Source: Saprospiraceae bacterium (GTDB lineage: Bacteria; Bacteroidota; Bacteroidia; Chitinophagales; Saprospiraceae). From it: a DNA stretch of 64,000 nucleotides. The DNA is taken from positions 3,906,001-3,970,000 of the forward strand of contig JADJXD010000001.1 of NCBI GenBank assembly GCA_016715985.1. Direction: 5' to 3'. Both the position numbers and the translations under genes were made by a program. The notes below the pieces were generated by a model, which was not told where the DNA came from, did not search any database, and worked only from the letters and a program-made list of their open reading frames with translations. Positions 18,288-29,000 of the stretch are shown here, piece after piece. Within the stretch, counting starts at the first letter, position 1, and each line of letters opens with the position of its first letter.

Positions 18288-21200
18288 ATGTTGAAGATGA
18301 CAGACGTAAGAGACCTGAGCAGGATGAATTTCCATCCAAAGCTTAATTTCTATATTTTATGCTTCCTGTTTATTTCAAATTTCCTCATTGGACAATCACA
18401 TTTTATTTCAGGAAAAGTGACAGAAGCCGGTAATATCCCAATGATTGGAGTTGAGATACTCGAAAAAGGTACTGTTAATGGCACTATAACAGATGTTGAT
18501 GGAAATTATAATCTTAGAGTTGCTTCTCCAAATGCCGTTTTAGTGTTTAATTATCTCGGATATAAAACTATAGAAATCCCTGTTGAGAGTAGGTCGGTAA
18601 TAGATATGTTGCTTGAGCAGGATTCACAAGTACTGGACGATGTGATTGTCACTGGTTACCGGAAGGAGTCCAAATCTGATGTATCTACGGCGATATCTTC
18701 CATCAAATCAAGAGATGTAGAAAAACTCGTCGTCTCCGGTGTGGAACAGGCATTACAGGGTCAGGCTCCCGGTATTTCAGTGACACAGGTGACGGGCTCC
18801 CCGGGTGATGATATTGCTGTTCGGATTAGGGGCGCCGGTACGCTGGGAAATAACAATCCCTTATTTATTATAGATGGTGTACCTTCTTCAGGCAATCTGA
18901 ACATGTTTTCTATTAATGACATTCAATCTATTGAAGTGCTGAAAGACGGGGCATCGGCTGCGATATACGGATCCAGAGCTTCCAATGGCGTCGTTCTGAT
19001 CACTACAAAAAGAGGGAAGTCAGGTAAGCCTGTTTTCTCATTGAATATTTCCAATGGGATACAGACACCCATCAGATTACCCGAGCTGCTCAATGCAAGT
19101 GAATATCTGACCATCAGAAATGAAGCCATTACAAATGCCAATACCCTTCGGAATCCCGCCAATCAGTTTCCCCTGTATGACAGATCCATTCTGGATACAT
19201 TGCCGGATGTTAATTGGTTGGACAAGGTTTTTTCCAATGCACCTATACGTCAATATTCTTTTTCTGCCATGACGGGTAGCGATCAGAGTAATTTATATGT
19301 TTCAGCAGATTATCAGGATCAGGATGGCATCTTCCGGGGACAGAATTTTAAGAAGTATCAGTTCAGAATAAACGGTGAAACCGGCAGCAATTGGTTCAGA
19401 GTAGGCAGTAACCTTTCTTTCGGACATACAACCAGAAAAATTATCGGATCATCAGGAGATGGATTTGGTCCGGGCAATGAGCTAAGTGCTGTAAGATTTG
19501 CATTGATAGCTGCCCCGGTTTTTTCAGGGAAGTATAAAGATGGAACAGACGTAAAAGTAACATCTGAACTGGGAGATCCATTTCTGTATGGTGATGGTAA
19601 TGCCAATCCACTGGTGTTGATAGATCAGACTGACTGGCATATTGACAGAAGCAGGGTTTTTGGAAATGTATTTGTAGAAGTTGATATCATAGAAGGGCTG
19701 AAAGCAAGGACGACGCTGGGAGGCGATTTTGTATTTGAAAAAGAAAAACTTTTCAAAGAGTTCCTGTCAGATGCGATTTATAATCCCACATCATTGAATG
19801 AAGGAAGAGTTTTTAATCAGACATTGATCTGGAATTCCACCTTGACGTATGATAAAAAATTTGGTAAACATAAGACCTCCCTTTTGGCAGGTACGGAGGT
19901 GATTACGAACCATACGGATTATATTGGAGCTTCCGCTAATAATTTCAGGAGAACTGATCCACTTTTCAGGTATCTGAGTGCTTCTGTCGCTACAGATATC
20001 AAAAATCTGGGTATATCCGGTATTGCAACAGAGTGGGCATTAGTGTCCTATTTTGGAATGGCATCTTATAATTATGACAATAAATATTTGCTTTCGGCAG
20101 CATTGCGAAGAGATGGTTCGTCCAGATTCGGGAAAGACAACAGATGGGGTGTATTTCCTTCTTTTTCTGCAGGCTGGTTGATTTCAAATGAAGACTTCCT
20201 GAAAGACAATGATTTAATTTCAGAGCTCAAAGTTAGAGCCAGTTGGGGTAAATTGGGAAATCAGGAAATCGGAGTCTATCCATACAGTTCTCTCGTGAGT
20301 ACCGGCAACAGAGTCTATTCTTTCGGAGATAATATTGCAACGGGGGCATCCATTCTGGAGACAGGAAACAGTGGAATCAGATGGGAATCCAGTACACAGG
20401 CAAATATTGGGTTAGATTTGGGAATCTGGAATGACAAACTCACTTTGGCAGCAGATGTGTATCGAAAAACTTCCGAAGACGTGCTTGTCAGAGTGCCGAT
20501 TCCGCAGTCCGGCGGTTCTCTAAGAGCGCCATTTGTCAATGCAGCTTCCATAGAAAATACGGGTATAGAGCTGGCACTATCATACAGATCCGGTGGAAAA
20601 GATTTCAATTATTTTCTAACGCCCAATATTTCCTTTGTAAAGAATGAAGTGCTTTCAATTGCAGGCAGTGAGCCGATTTTGGGTGGATTTGGTTTGTCGG
20701 ATGGTCCATTGACTAAAACAGAACCCGGCAGACCGATAGGATCATTTTTCCTGTGGGAGACAGAAGGTATTTTTCAGTCACAAGCTGAGATTGATGCCAG
20801 TGCATTTCAGACAAAAGACACCAGACCGGGCGACGTGAAGTTCAGAGATATCAATAACGATAATGTCATTGATGATAAAGACAGAGCACATATAGGAAAT
20901 CCATTTCCTGACTTCACTTACGGTATGCAATGTGGTTTTAATTACAAAAATCTTGATTTTTCAGTATTGTTTCAGAGTGTGCAGGGAAATGATGTTTATT
21001 TTCTATATGGCAATTTTGCATACGAAACTCAATCCAGAGGCTTTAATTCCTACGCTGATATTCTCAACAGGTGGACGCCTGAAAATACCAATACAAATAT
21101 CCCGAAAGTAAGTTTGGATGACAGAAACGGAAACAGAAGACCTTCGACCCGATTTTTGTATGACGGCTCTTACATGAGAATAAGGAATATTTCATTGGGA

Positions 21201-21431
21201 TATAATCTTAAGAGTTTGATGAATATAAATAGTATTGGCTCTTTAAGAGTTTATATGACGGTTCAGAATGCATTTACTTTTACAAAATATCCTGGATTGG
21301 ATCCTGAAATTCAGGCCAATGCCAATGATACCCGAGGACTTGGATTGTCATCTGATCTTGCGGTAGGAATAGACTGGGGAACGGTGCCGGCACCTCGTAC
21401 ATACATAGCCGGGATACGGGTTGAATTTTAA
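18288..21431 (+). CDS. SusC/RagA family TonB-dependent outer-membrane transporter
   Basis: First gene of the PUL, 1047 residues, the usual SusC length. It has a signal peptide (FYILCFLFISNFLIGQ), a carboxypeptidase-regulatory-like domain (ISGKVTEAGN ... NYLGYKTIEI), a plug with the SusC/RagA signature (NPLFIIDGVP ... IEVLKDGASAAIYGSRASNG) and a 22-strand barrel ending in AGIRVEF. It pairs with SusD to import oligosaccharides using TonB energy. Three in-frame ATGs exist (18288, 18297, 18324); the signal peptide starts at the last, so the true start may be 18324. A hairpin separates it from susD. Confidence 0.95.
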   Translation: MLKMTDVRDLSRMNFHPKLNFYILCFLFISNFLIGQSHFISGKVTEAGNIPMIGVEILEKGTVNGTITDVDGNYNLRVASPNAVLVFNYLGYKTIEIPVESRSVIDMLLEQDSQVLDDVIVTGYRKESKSDVSTAISSIKSRDVEKLVVSGVEQALQGQAPGISVTQVTGSPGDDIAVRIRGAGTLGNNNPLFIIDGVPSSGNLNMFSINDIQSIEVLKDGASAAIYGSRASNGVVLITTKRGKSGKPVFSLNISNGIQTPIRLPELLNASEYLTIRNEAITNANTLRNPANQFPLYDRSILDTLPDVNWLDKVFSNAPIRQYSFSAMTGSDQSNLYVSADYQDQDGIFRGQNFKKYQFRINGETGSNWFRVGSNLSFGHTTRKIIGSSGDGFGPGNELSAVRFALIAAPVFSGKYKDGTDVKVTSELGDPFLYGDGNANPLVLIDQTDWHIDRSRVFGNVFVEVDIIEGLKARTTLGGDFVFEKEKLFKEFLSDAIYNPTSLNEGRVFNQTLIWNSTLTYDKKFGKHKTSLLAGTEVITNHTDYIGASANNFRRTDPLFRYLSASVATDIKNLGISGIATEWALVSYFGMASYNYDNKYLLSAALRRDGSSRFGKDNRWGVFPSFSAGWLISNEDFLKDNDLISELKVRASWGKLGNQEIGVYPYSSLVSTGNRVYSFGDNIATGASILETGNSGIRWESSTQANIGLDLGIWNDKLTLAADVYRKTSEDVLVRVPIPQSGGSLRAPFVNAASIENTGIELALSYRSGGKDFNYFLTPNISFVKNEVLSIAGSEPILGGFGLSDGPLTKTEPGRPIGSFFLWETEGIFQSQAEIDASAFQTKDTRPGDVKFRDINNDNVIDDKDRAHIGNPFPDFTYGMQCGFNYKNLDFSVLFQSVQGNDVYFLYGNFAYETQSRGFNSYADILNRWTPENTNTNIPKVSLDDRNGNRRPSTRFLYDGSYMRIRNISLGYNLKSLMNINSIGSLRVYMTVQNAFTFTKYPGLDPEIQANANDTRGLGLSSDLAVGIDWGTVPAPRTYIAGIRVEF

Positions 21432-21434
21432 GAT

Positions 21435-21458
21435 ATATTCTTGCAAAGCAAGAAATAT
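21435..21458 (+). promoter_or_regulatory. Hairpin in the SusC-SusD junction
   Basis: TTCTTGC (21438-21444) pairs with GCAAGAA (21448-21454) around an AAA loop; three more pairs follow past one bulged base. It lies directly after the susC stop and has no adjoining T-tract, so it looks more like an RNA-processing or stability site than a terminator. Confidence 0.5.
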
Positions 21459-21508
21459 CATGAAACACTTTTTATAAAAATGATTGGTTAATTGAAAATA
21501 TATAGTTT

Positions 21509-22939
21509 ATGAAACCATTTTTTAAGATCTTACTTTTCATTACCATTTTCCAACTGTGGTCTTGTGAAGGAATTTTAGACAAAGATCCTATTGCAGTTTT
21601 GGATGCGGGTTCTTTCTTTCAGACTGAAGATGACGCTGTTCAGGCCATCAATTCAGCATACAATCCATTGCTTTTTAGTAATGGAAATAATAATTTTTAT
21701 TGGGTTTTTGCAGAGATTGCCGGCGATGCAGCTATTCCAGGAGGAGACGGATCCCGTCCGGGTATCAATGAAGTAGAAAGTTTTACTTATACACCACGTA
21801 CAGAAGAGCTCAATGACTTTTGGAAGTTGCAATATAAAGGAGTGACTCAATGCAATCTGGTATTGGATAATATTGAAAAAATCAATATGAAAGATGCCAC
21901 CAAAAGAAGGATAACAGGAGAAGCATTATTTTTGAGATCTTATTATTATTTTCTTTTGACTCAGGTTTTTGGTGATGTACCGCTTTACCTTAAAGTGACC
22001 GCACCGGATCAGTTGAAAATTGTAAAAACGTCCAAATCTGAAATTTTTCAACAAATTATAAAGGATTGTGAAACTGCCGCAGAAATGCTCAACGTAACCA
22101 ATACCAGTTCAGACATCGGTCGTGCAACCAAAGGCGCCGCATGGGCATTGGCTGCAAAGACCAGTTTATATAACAAAGATTACTTGGCAGTCATAGACTA
22201 TACAACTAAAATAAAATCGCTGAATGTGTACAACCTGGTGGCGGATTACAGAAACAATTTTATGAAGTTTACCCAGAATAACAGTGAATCTGTATGGGAA
22301 ATACAACACACAAATCTTGAACTTGGGGTAGGTAACAATTTGAATCAATGGTGGGCTTCCCGGAAATTTTTGGGTTATGGATTTGCAGAAGTGACACCCG
22401 AATATGTAAATATTTTTGAAACGGGCGATCCACGTTTGAAATTTACAGTAGCAGCAAATAATGATCCCTATTTTGGTTTGATCTATAAAAACTCTTTTTC
22501 CAGTACTTTTTATAGTCCCCGTAAATTTCTGCAGGCTGATAGTGAATTGACTCAAAAAGCAGATGGGGATATCAATTATCCTGCCATCAGATTCGCTGAA
22601 GTATTGCTTTGGGAAGCGGAAGCCCTTGTAGAGCTAAACAGAGTTCAGGAGGCACTGGTACCTTTAGAAACAGTACGTGCAAGAGCAAGAGCTCAATCTG
22701 TCGGTGGAACCGCTTTGCCGCAAATAACTTCTACAGACCAGAATTTAGTCAGACAAGCCATCAGACGTGAAAGACAGGCAGAACTTGGCTTTGAGTTGCA
22801 TCGCTTTTTTGATCTGGTGAGATGGGACATAGCCGCAGATGTACTTTCAGGATTTATAAAAGATAAACACGAGGTATTTCCAATACCACAGACTGAGATA
22901 GATTTAAATCCTGCACTTTTGCAAAATAATGGATATTGA
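21509..22939 (+). CDS. SusD/RagB family glycan-binding lipoprotein
   Basis: A 476-residue lipoprotein with lipobox LWSC at about residue 19, followed by the SusD start ILDKDPIAVLDAGSFFQTEDDAVQAINSAYNPL. The C-terminal hallmarks LLWEAEALVELNR, RQAIRRERQAELGFELHRFFDLVRW and FPIPQTEIDLNPALLQN are all present. SusD sits on the outer surface as a lid over the SusC barrel and captures the glycan. Its stop overlaps the next gene's start (TGATG), so translation of the two is probably coupled. Confidence 0.95.
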   Translation: MKPFFKILLFITIFQLWSCEGILDKDPIAVLDAGSFFQTEDDAVQAINSAYNPLLFSNGNNNFYWVFAEIAGDAAIPGGDGSRPGINEVESFTYTPRTEELNDFWKLQYKGVTQCNLVLDNIEKINMKDATKRRITGEALFLRSYYYFLLTQVFGDVPLYLKVTAPDQLKIVKTSKSEIFQQIIKDCETAAEMLNVTNTSSDIGRATKGAAWALAAKTSLYNKDYLAVIDYTTKIKSLNVYNLVADYRNNFMKFTQNNSESVWEIQHTNLELGVGNNLNQWWASRKFLGYGFAEVTPEYVNIFETGDPRLKFTVAANNDPYFGLIYKNSFSSTFYSPRKFLQADSELTQKADGDINYPAIRFAEVLLWEAEALVELNRVQEALVPLETVRARARAQSVGGTALPQITSTDQNLVRQAIRRERQAELGFELHRFFDLVRWDIAADVLSGFIKDKHEVFPIPQTEIDLNPALLQNNGY

Positions 22940-25900
22940 TGAAGGCATTATATAAATACATATTATTAGTTATTTTTCTGGGACTATCCCGATTACTGGC
23001 AGCGCAATCGGGACAGATCGTCATTCCAAGAGTGGCATTGATGCCTGATCAACCGACACCTTACAATGTCAGAGACTGGAGAGATGTAGCCATAAAATTT
23101 GACTCATTTATTTACAATCAAAATGCTACAGGTCAATATTTACCTTTGGTTTCATACAATTCTAACGGACAAAATTATCCATCGCAAAAACAAATTCGTC
23201 TGCATACTTATGTCGGTACAAAATCGCCGTTGAATTCGGAAGCGATCAATGTTTTACCTTCATTAGTAGGGTCAGCATTAGCAGGTAATGATATAAGAAA
23301 CATGTTTGGGGTGGACCGTTTGGTGATGGCTCAGGATTTTTTTAATAAAACAAATGGCGAAAACATGTATCTCAATAATGCCTCTGCCGGAAGTGGCGGC
23401 GATTGGTGGTATGATGTGATGCCCAATGTTTATTTTTATCAACTCTACAATCTTTTTCCGGCTTTTAACTCAGAAGCTGACTATCAGTTTATATCTGTAG
23501 CGGATAAATTTCTGGAAGCGACCCGCAAAATGGGTGGTAAAGCAGCGCCTTGGAGTCCTGCTTCTATGAACTACAGAGCCTGGAATTTTAAAACAATGGT
23601 AGGCAATCCCAATGGAGTTAAAGAACCTGAAACCGCCGGGACATTTGGATGGATCCTTTATCATGCTTATAAAACGAACCAAAACCCCGAATATCTCAAA
23701 GGAGCTGAGTGGTCGATGGAATATTTGAATAGTCTCACATCCAATCCTTCATACGAACTTCAATTACCTTACGGCGCATACATTGCAGCAAAGATGAATG
23801 CAGAAGTGGGTACAAATTACAATACTGAAAAATTAGTCAACTGGTGTTTTGACAGAGGGCCATTGAGAGGGTGGGGTACGATAGTCGGTAAATGGGGAAG
23901 TTTTGATGTTTCCGGCTTGGTCGGAGAAGCCAATGATAATGGCAATGATTACGCATTTCTGATGAATGGAATGCAACAGGCAGCCGCATTGGTTCCTATG
24001 GTTAGATATGACAAAAGATTTGCGACGTCTATTGCAAAATGGATGTTGAATCTTTCCAACGCATCGCGATTGTTTTATCCCGGATTTCTGCCATCTTTTC
24101 TTCAGGATGGAGCGACGTGGTCACAGGCTCATGATCCGAATGCATTGATTGCACATGAAGCGATGAGAGAAAAATTTCAAAATCTTTCTCCGTATGCTAC
24201 AGGTGATGCTGTCGGGGGTGGATGGGGCAATACAAATCTTGCTATTTATGGAAGTTCATCTGTGGGATATCTCGGTGCGATAGTAAGTAAAACCAATGTG
24301 GACAGGATATTGCGATTGGATTTAAATGAGACGGATTTTTATTCGGATGGAGCATACCCCAGTTATTTATATTACAATCCTTTTGATACACCTCGGATGG
24401 TAACGCTTAATGTGGGCGACCAACGTCACCAAATCTATGAAACGATTTCTGAAAAATTTATTCTTGATGATGTAACAGGGGAAGCAACTTTGACTATTCT
24501 GCCTAAACAGGCAATAATGGTTGTAGTGACACCATACGGAGGAACTATCAGATATGATAAAAATAAAATGCTGGTGGACGATATCGTCGTCGATTATATG
24601 CAAAGCAAGTCAGCCTTTACATTTGCTCCAAGAATTAAAGCGTTGGAACCGGAAAACTATATTGTTGAAAAAGGGAGTACTGTCCGAATCTTTTGTACTG
24701 CAGAAGATAAAGATTCAGATACGCTGACATATAAGTGGTTTTCAGATACCGGCCAGATAACAGGTGACGAAAGTGAGGCAATTCTGACCTTGCCTGAAAA
24801 TACAGGATCATCCAAAGTAAAGGTAATTGTATCTGATCCGGAAGGAAATGCGGATAGTCTTGAATTATTATTGACAGTAGTAGATGTTATAAATAAAGCT
24901 CCGGTAATTCATGCATTATCTGCAAATACAAGGTACACCACTCCACAAGGTGAAGTCCTGATTAAGTGTATTGCAACGGATGCCAATGGTGATAACCTAA
25001 CTTACACCTGGACATCTAATGCGGGATCAATTACAGGTAGTGACAGTATAATATTGTGGAATGCCCCTTCTGCAGAAGGTCAGTACACTATCACAGTATC
25101 TGTTGATGATGGTAAAGGACTTTCTGATGTGAGATCTCTGACCATCTTGGTAAAAAACTTTGACGGGGATGGGCAACTTATTGCATGGTATCCATTTACA
25201 GGCAATACATTGGATATCAGTGGAAACAATCATAACGGTACAAATAAGGGAGGACTTTTAACAGACGATTTTGACGGAATACCCAATAGTGCATATTTTT
25301 TTAACGGGGGCTCTCAGCATATTGAGGTTGCGGCTACACCCAAATTAAACGTTACGAATGCAATCTCTGTCAGCTTATGGTGTAAACCGATTCTTACTGC
25401 AGACAAAGAAATTTTTCTGATATCTCATGGCAGTTGGCAGAATCGGTGGAAACTTTCTTTCACACCTGAAAAAAATCTCAGATGGACAGTCAATGCAGTG
25501 CCGCAAATAATAGATTTAGACAATACTTTTCCACTAAAATCGGACAGTATTTACCATATAGTTTCAACCTATGACGGTAAAGATATGCTGATTTATGTCA
25601 ATGGAAAGTTGGATGCTTTTGCAAAACAATCCGGCCCAATCAGGACGACGACACTTCCTTTACTGATTGGACAAATGTTGCCTTCCGATGCAAATTATAA
25701 TTTCAGAGGGGTGATGGATGAAATCAGGATTTACGATTATGCAATACATCCGGATGAAGTAATACACTTGTATAACAAAGGAATTTCAACAGGAATAAAG
25801 GAGTTGTGGACTCAAGGACAGATTTTGGTTTATCCAAATCCGGTGCCGAATATATTAAATATTAAATCTGAAAAGCAGCATTTATTAGGTTCTGAAATTT

Positions 25901-26061
25901 CAGTTTTTGATATTGCTGGAAAGCTAATGTTCCAGACTGTATCGGACGATCAGAACCATGTACAACTTGATGTTCGGATGCTGAATACAGGCATTTACTT
26001 TTTACAGATTAAGGCTCCGGAAGGAGAGATTATACAAAGTACTCAGTTTATCAAATCATAA
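22939..26061 (+). CDS. PUL T9SS protein: uncharacterised enzyme-like domain, two Ig/PKD modules, LamG and sorting domain
   Basis: The ATG at 22939 overlaps the susD stop; the TTG three bases earlier is not needed. After a signal peptide (LVIFLGLSRLLAAQ), residues about 25-545 form a domain homologous along its whole length to the lipoprotein at 33255. Shared motifs are RDW, GQYLPLV, FFNKTNG, WWYDV, AAKMNAE, FDVSGL, AFLMNGM, MVRYDKRF and KWMLNLSNASRLFYP. The helical periodicity suggests an alpha/alpha toroid glycosidase or lyase, but I do not recognise the family. Then come two Ig/PKD-like modules (about 555-740), a LamG-like fold (about 745-950, HGSWQNRWKLSF) and a T9SS domain (LVYPNPVPNILNI). 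It would act on the cell surface upon the glycan taken up by SusC/SusD. Confidence 0.75.
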   Translation: MKALYKYILLVIFLGLSRLLAAQSGQIVIPRVALMPDQPTPYNVRDWRDVAIKFDSFIYNQNATGQYLPLVSYNSNGQNYPSQKQIRLHTYVGTKSPLNSEAINVLPSLVGSALAGNDIRNMFGVDRLVMAQDFFNKTNGENMYLNNASAGSGGDWWYDVMPNVYFYQLYNLFPAFNSEADYQFISVADKFLEATRKMGGKAAPWSPASMNYRAWNFKTMVGNPNGVKEPETAGTFGWILYHAYKTNQNPEYLKGAEWSMEYLNSLTSNPSYELQLPYGAYIAAKMNAEVGTNYNTEKLVNWCFDRGPLRGWGTIVGKWGSFDVSGLVGEANDNGNDYAFLMNGMQQAAALVPMVRYDKRFATSIAKWMLNLSNASRLFYPGFLPSFLQDGATWSQAHDPNALIAHEAMREKFQNLSPYATGDAVGGGWGNTNLAIYGSSSVGYLGAIVSKTNVDRILRLDLNETDFYSDGAYPSYLYYNPFDTPRMVTLNVGDQRHQIYETISEKFILDDVTGEATLTILPKQAIMVVVTPYGGTIRYDKNKMLVDDIVVDYMQSKSAFTFAPRIKALEPENYIVEKGSTVRIFCTAEDKDSDTLTYKWFSDTGQITGDESEAILTLPENTGSSKVKVIVSDPEGNADSLELLLTVVDVINKAPVIHALSANTRYTTPQGEVLIKCIATDANGDNLTYTWTSNAGSITGSDSIILWNAPSAEGQYTITVSVDDGKGLSDVRSLTILVKNFDGDGQLIAWYPFTGNTLDISGNNHNGTNKGGLLTDDFDGIPNSAYFFNGGSQHIEVAATPKLNVTNAISVSLWCKPILTADKEIFLISHGSWQNRWKLSFTPEKNLRWTVNAVPQIIDLDNTFPLKSDSIYHIVSTYDGKDMLIYVNGKLDAFAKQSGPIRTTTLPLLIGQMLPSDANYNFRGVMDEIRIYDYAIHPDEVIHLYNKGISTGIKELWTQGQILVYPNPVPNILNIKSEKQHLLGSEISVFDIAGKLMFQTVSDDQNHVQLDVRMLNTGIYFLQIKAPEGEIIQSTQFIKS

Positions 26062-26089
26062 TTTTTTTCAATCATTAAAATCATAATAT

Positions 26090-29000
26090 ATGAAACATTA
26101 TGTACACATTTTGCTACTTGTTTTGTCCGGCATCTTTGGATTGCAGGCACTGACTCCTGTGGCATCCTACACTTTCACAGGAAATGCTAAAGATGGCAGT
26201 TCCTTCCAAAATCATGGCTCCGTCAATGGTGCGAATCTGGCTGCTGACCGATTTGGGTCGCCCAACAGCGCATTTTCTTTTGACGGGAAACAATCTGCTG
26301 TAACAGTGCCCAATGGCGGACAGTTGCAGTCCGGTTCGACCAGCATCAGTTTCTGGGTTAATGTAAGGAGCCTGCCTGCGCAGGGAGAAGCTTACATTTT
26401 ATCTCATGGCGGATGGCAACAGAGATGGAAAATATCACTTCCCTCACATGGTAAGCCTGTTTTTACAACACATGCAGCCACATGCTGCAATGACATGGAT
26501 TCCGGAGACGGTAACGAATTGAAAGTCAATGAATGGCGTCATGTCGTCATGACACATGACGGGACTACGGACAGAATTTATATGAATGGTGTTCAGGTCA
26601 ATGAAAAAGCATACGCCGGCGCATTGAATCAGACATCGCATCCTTTTGGTATTGGTTATGACCCGATTGATAAAGCAAATTATTTCGATGGATTACTGGA
26701 TGATGTGATGATTTTTGATGAAGCCTTGACTGCATCTCAAATCAATGACTTATATATAGAACAGTCAACAGTTCTTCCGGTACCGGCAACATTGGTTGCG
26801 TCTTATCATTTTGATGAATTTGGTAAAGATGGATCAGGTTTTGGAAACACAGCAACTTTAAGAAGTGCAAATCAGACAACAGACAGATTCGGTTACGGAA
26901 AAAGTGCTGTTTTGTTTGACGGAACAGGTTCAGAAGTATCTGCATCCAATGCAGCTCATTTAAATTCTGCAACGGCCACTGTCAGTATGTGGGTTAAAGT
27001 AAACTCCCTTCCTGCCAACGGTGAAGCATTTTTGATATCCAATGGCGGATGGCAGGAAAGACTTAAAATTTCTTTGCCAACTCATGGAAAGCCGGTATTT
27101 ACAACCAATTATTCAGGAGGAATTTCTGATATGGACTCCGGTGACGGGAATGAATTAAAACCCGGACAATGGACACATCTTGTTTTTGTACACGACGGAA
27201 GCAAGAATAAAATATTCTTAGATGGCGTATTGAAAGCTGAAAAGAATGTTTCAGGCGATTTGAATTCTACAACCAGACCATTGGGAATCGGATATAACGC
27301 CATTGATGGTGGAAATTGGTTTGACGGGGTGATAGATGATGTTGAAATATACAATTATGCTTTGACCGATGAAGCCATTTTGGAATTACATAATACACAG
27401 TCTGAGTTTTCGGGAGAAGACAATAATCTTGTTGCAAGTTATTCTTTAAACGGAAGTGGTCATGATGGTTCACAGTTTAACAATCATGCAGCTTTGGAAG
27501 AAAGTGCTTTTGCAGTCAGTAACAGACATGGCTGGGCAAATAATGCATTGCATGGTGCTGCAGTGGCAGACAACTCTATTGCATTACAAACTGATTTTAC
27601 AACCATCAGTTTTTGGGTTAATCCTACCAGATTACCGGCATCCGGAGAAGTCTATTTGCTCTCCAATGGCGGATGGCAGGAAAGATGGAAGATTTCCCTT
27701 CCTTCTCATGGTAAGCCGGTATTCACAACACATGCTACATCATGTTGTAGTGATTTGGATTCAGGAGACGGAAATGATCTGAAAGAAGGTCAATGGACAC
27801 ATGTTGCTATGGTACATGATGGCACAAGTGACATTATTTATGTAAACGGAGTTCTTGCTAATCAAAAATCATCCGCAGGAGCTTTAAATAAAACAAAATT
27901 TCCGCTTGGTATCGGATTTGATCCGATTGATAATGGAAACTATTTTGATGGCAGCATTGATGATGTCATGATATTTGATGAAGCATTAAGTGCTGCACAA
28001 ATTGCGGCCCTTTATGATTTGCAAAATGAAGAACCGGTAGTGTCTTCTGAACTGGTGGCTGATTATAGCTTTGCCGGCAATCTTTATGATGCAACAGAAT
28101 ATAATAACCATGCTAACGGTAATGCTAAAAGCACCAAAGACAGATTTGGTAAAGTCAATAAAGCAAGAGTATTCGATGGTACATCCAGCTATCTGGAAGC
28201 AGCCAATTCACCACAATTGGCGTCTGATTACACATCCATCAGTTTCTGGGCTAAAGTAAATTCCTTACCGGCATCCGGAGAAGTTTATATACTATCTCAT
28301 GGTGGCTGGCAGGAAAGGTGGAAGATTTCTCTTCCATCACACGGCAAACCGGTATTTACCACACATGCTACTTCGTGTTGTAACGATATGGATTCAGGTG
28401 ATGGTAACGCACTTGAGGTCAATGAATGGACGCACGTAGTAATGACACATGACGGAACTGTAGATCGGATTTTCATGAACGGTGTCAAAGTCAATGAAAA
28501 GGCATACAGCGGTCCTTTAAATAAAACAACGCACCCTTTCGGAATCGGTTTTGATCCTATCGACAGAGGGAATTATTTTGATGGTTCTTTGGATGAAGTA
28601 CAGATTTATAATCGTGCTCTTACTGAAGAGGAAGTTTTAGGGTTATACATTTTACAATCTATTCCACCAGTAGAAGATGATACAGAAAGCCCTTGTGCCC
28701 CGCTTGATTTATCTGCAACAGTCAGTTTTACCAATGTGGAATTATTCTGGGCACTTGCTACAGACAATGTAGGTGTAGCGGGATATAATGTTTATCAGGA
28801 TGGAGAGCTGATTGCATCAGTAGAAGATTTGTCTTTATACATTTCAAATCTTAATCCATTAACAGAATTTGTTTTCGGAGTATCTGCTTTCGATGCAGCC
28901 GGCAATGAATCACTTGTTACCACATTATCTGTGACAACGGATCAGGAAGAAACACCTGATACGACACCACCTACCAAACCCGGAAATCTGAGAGGAAGTG

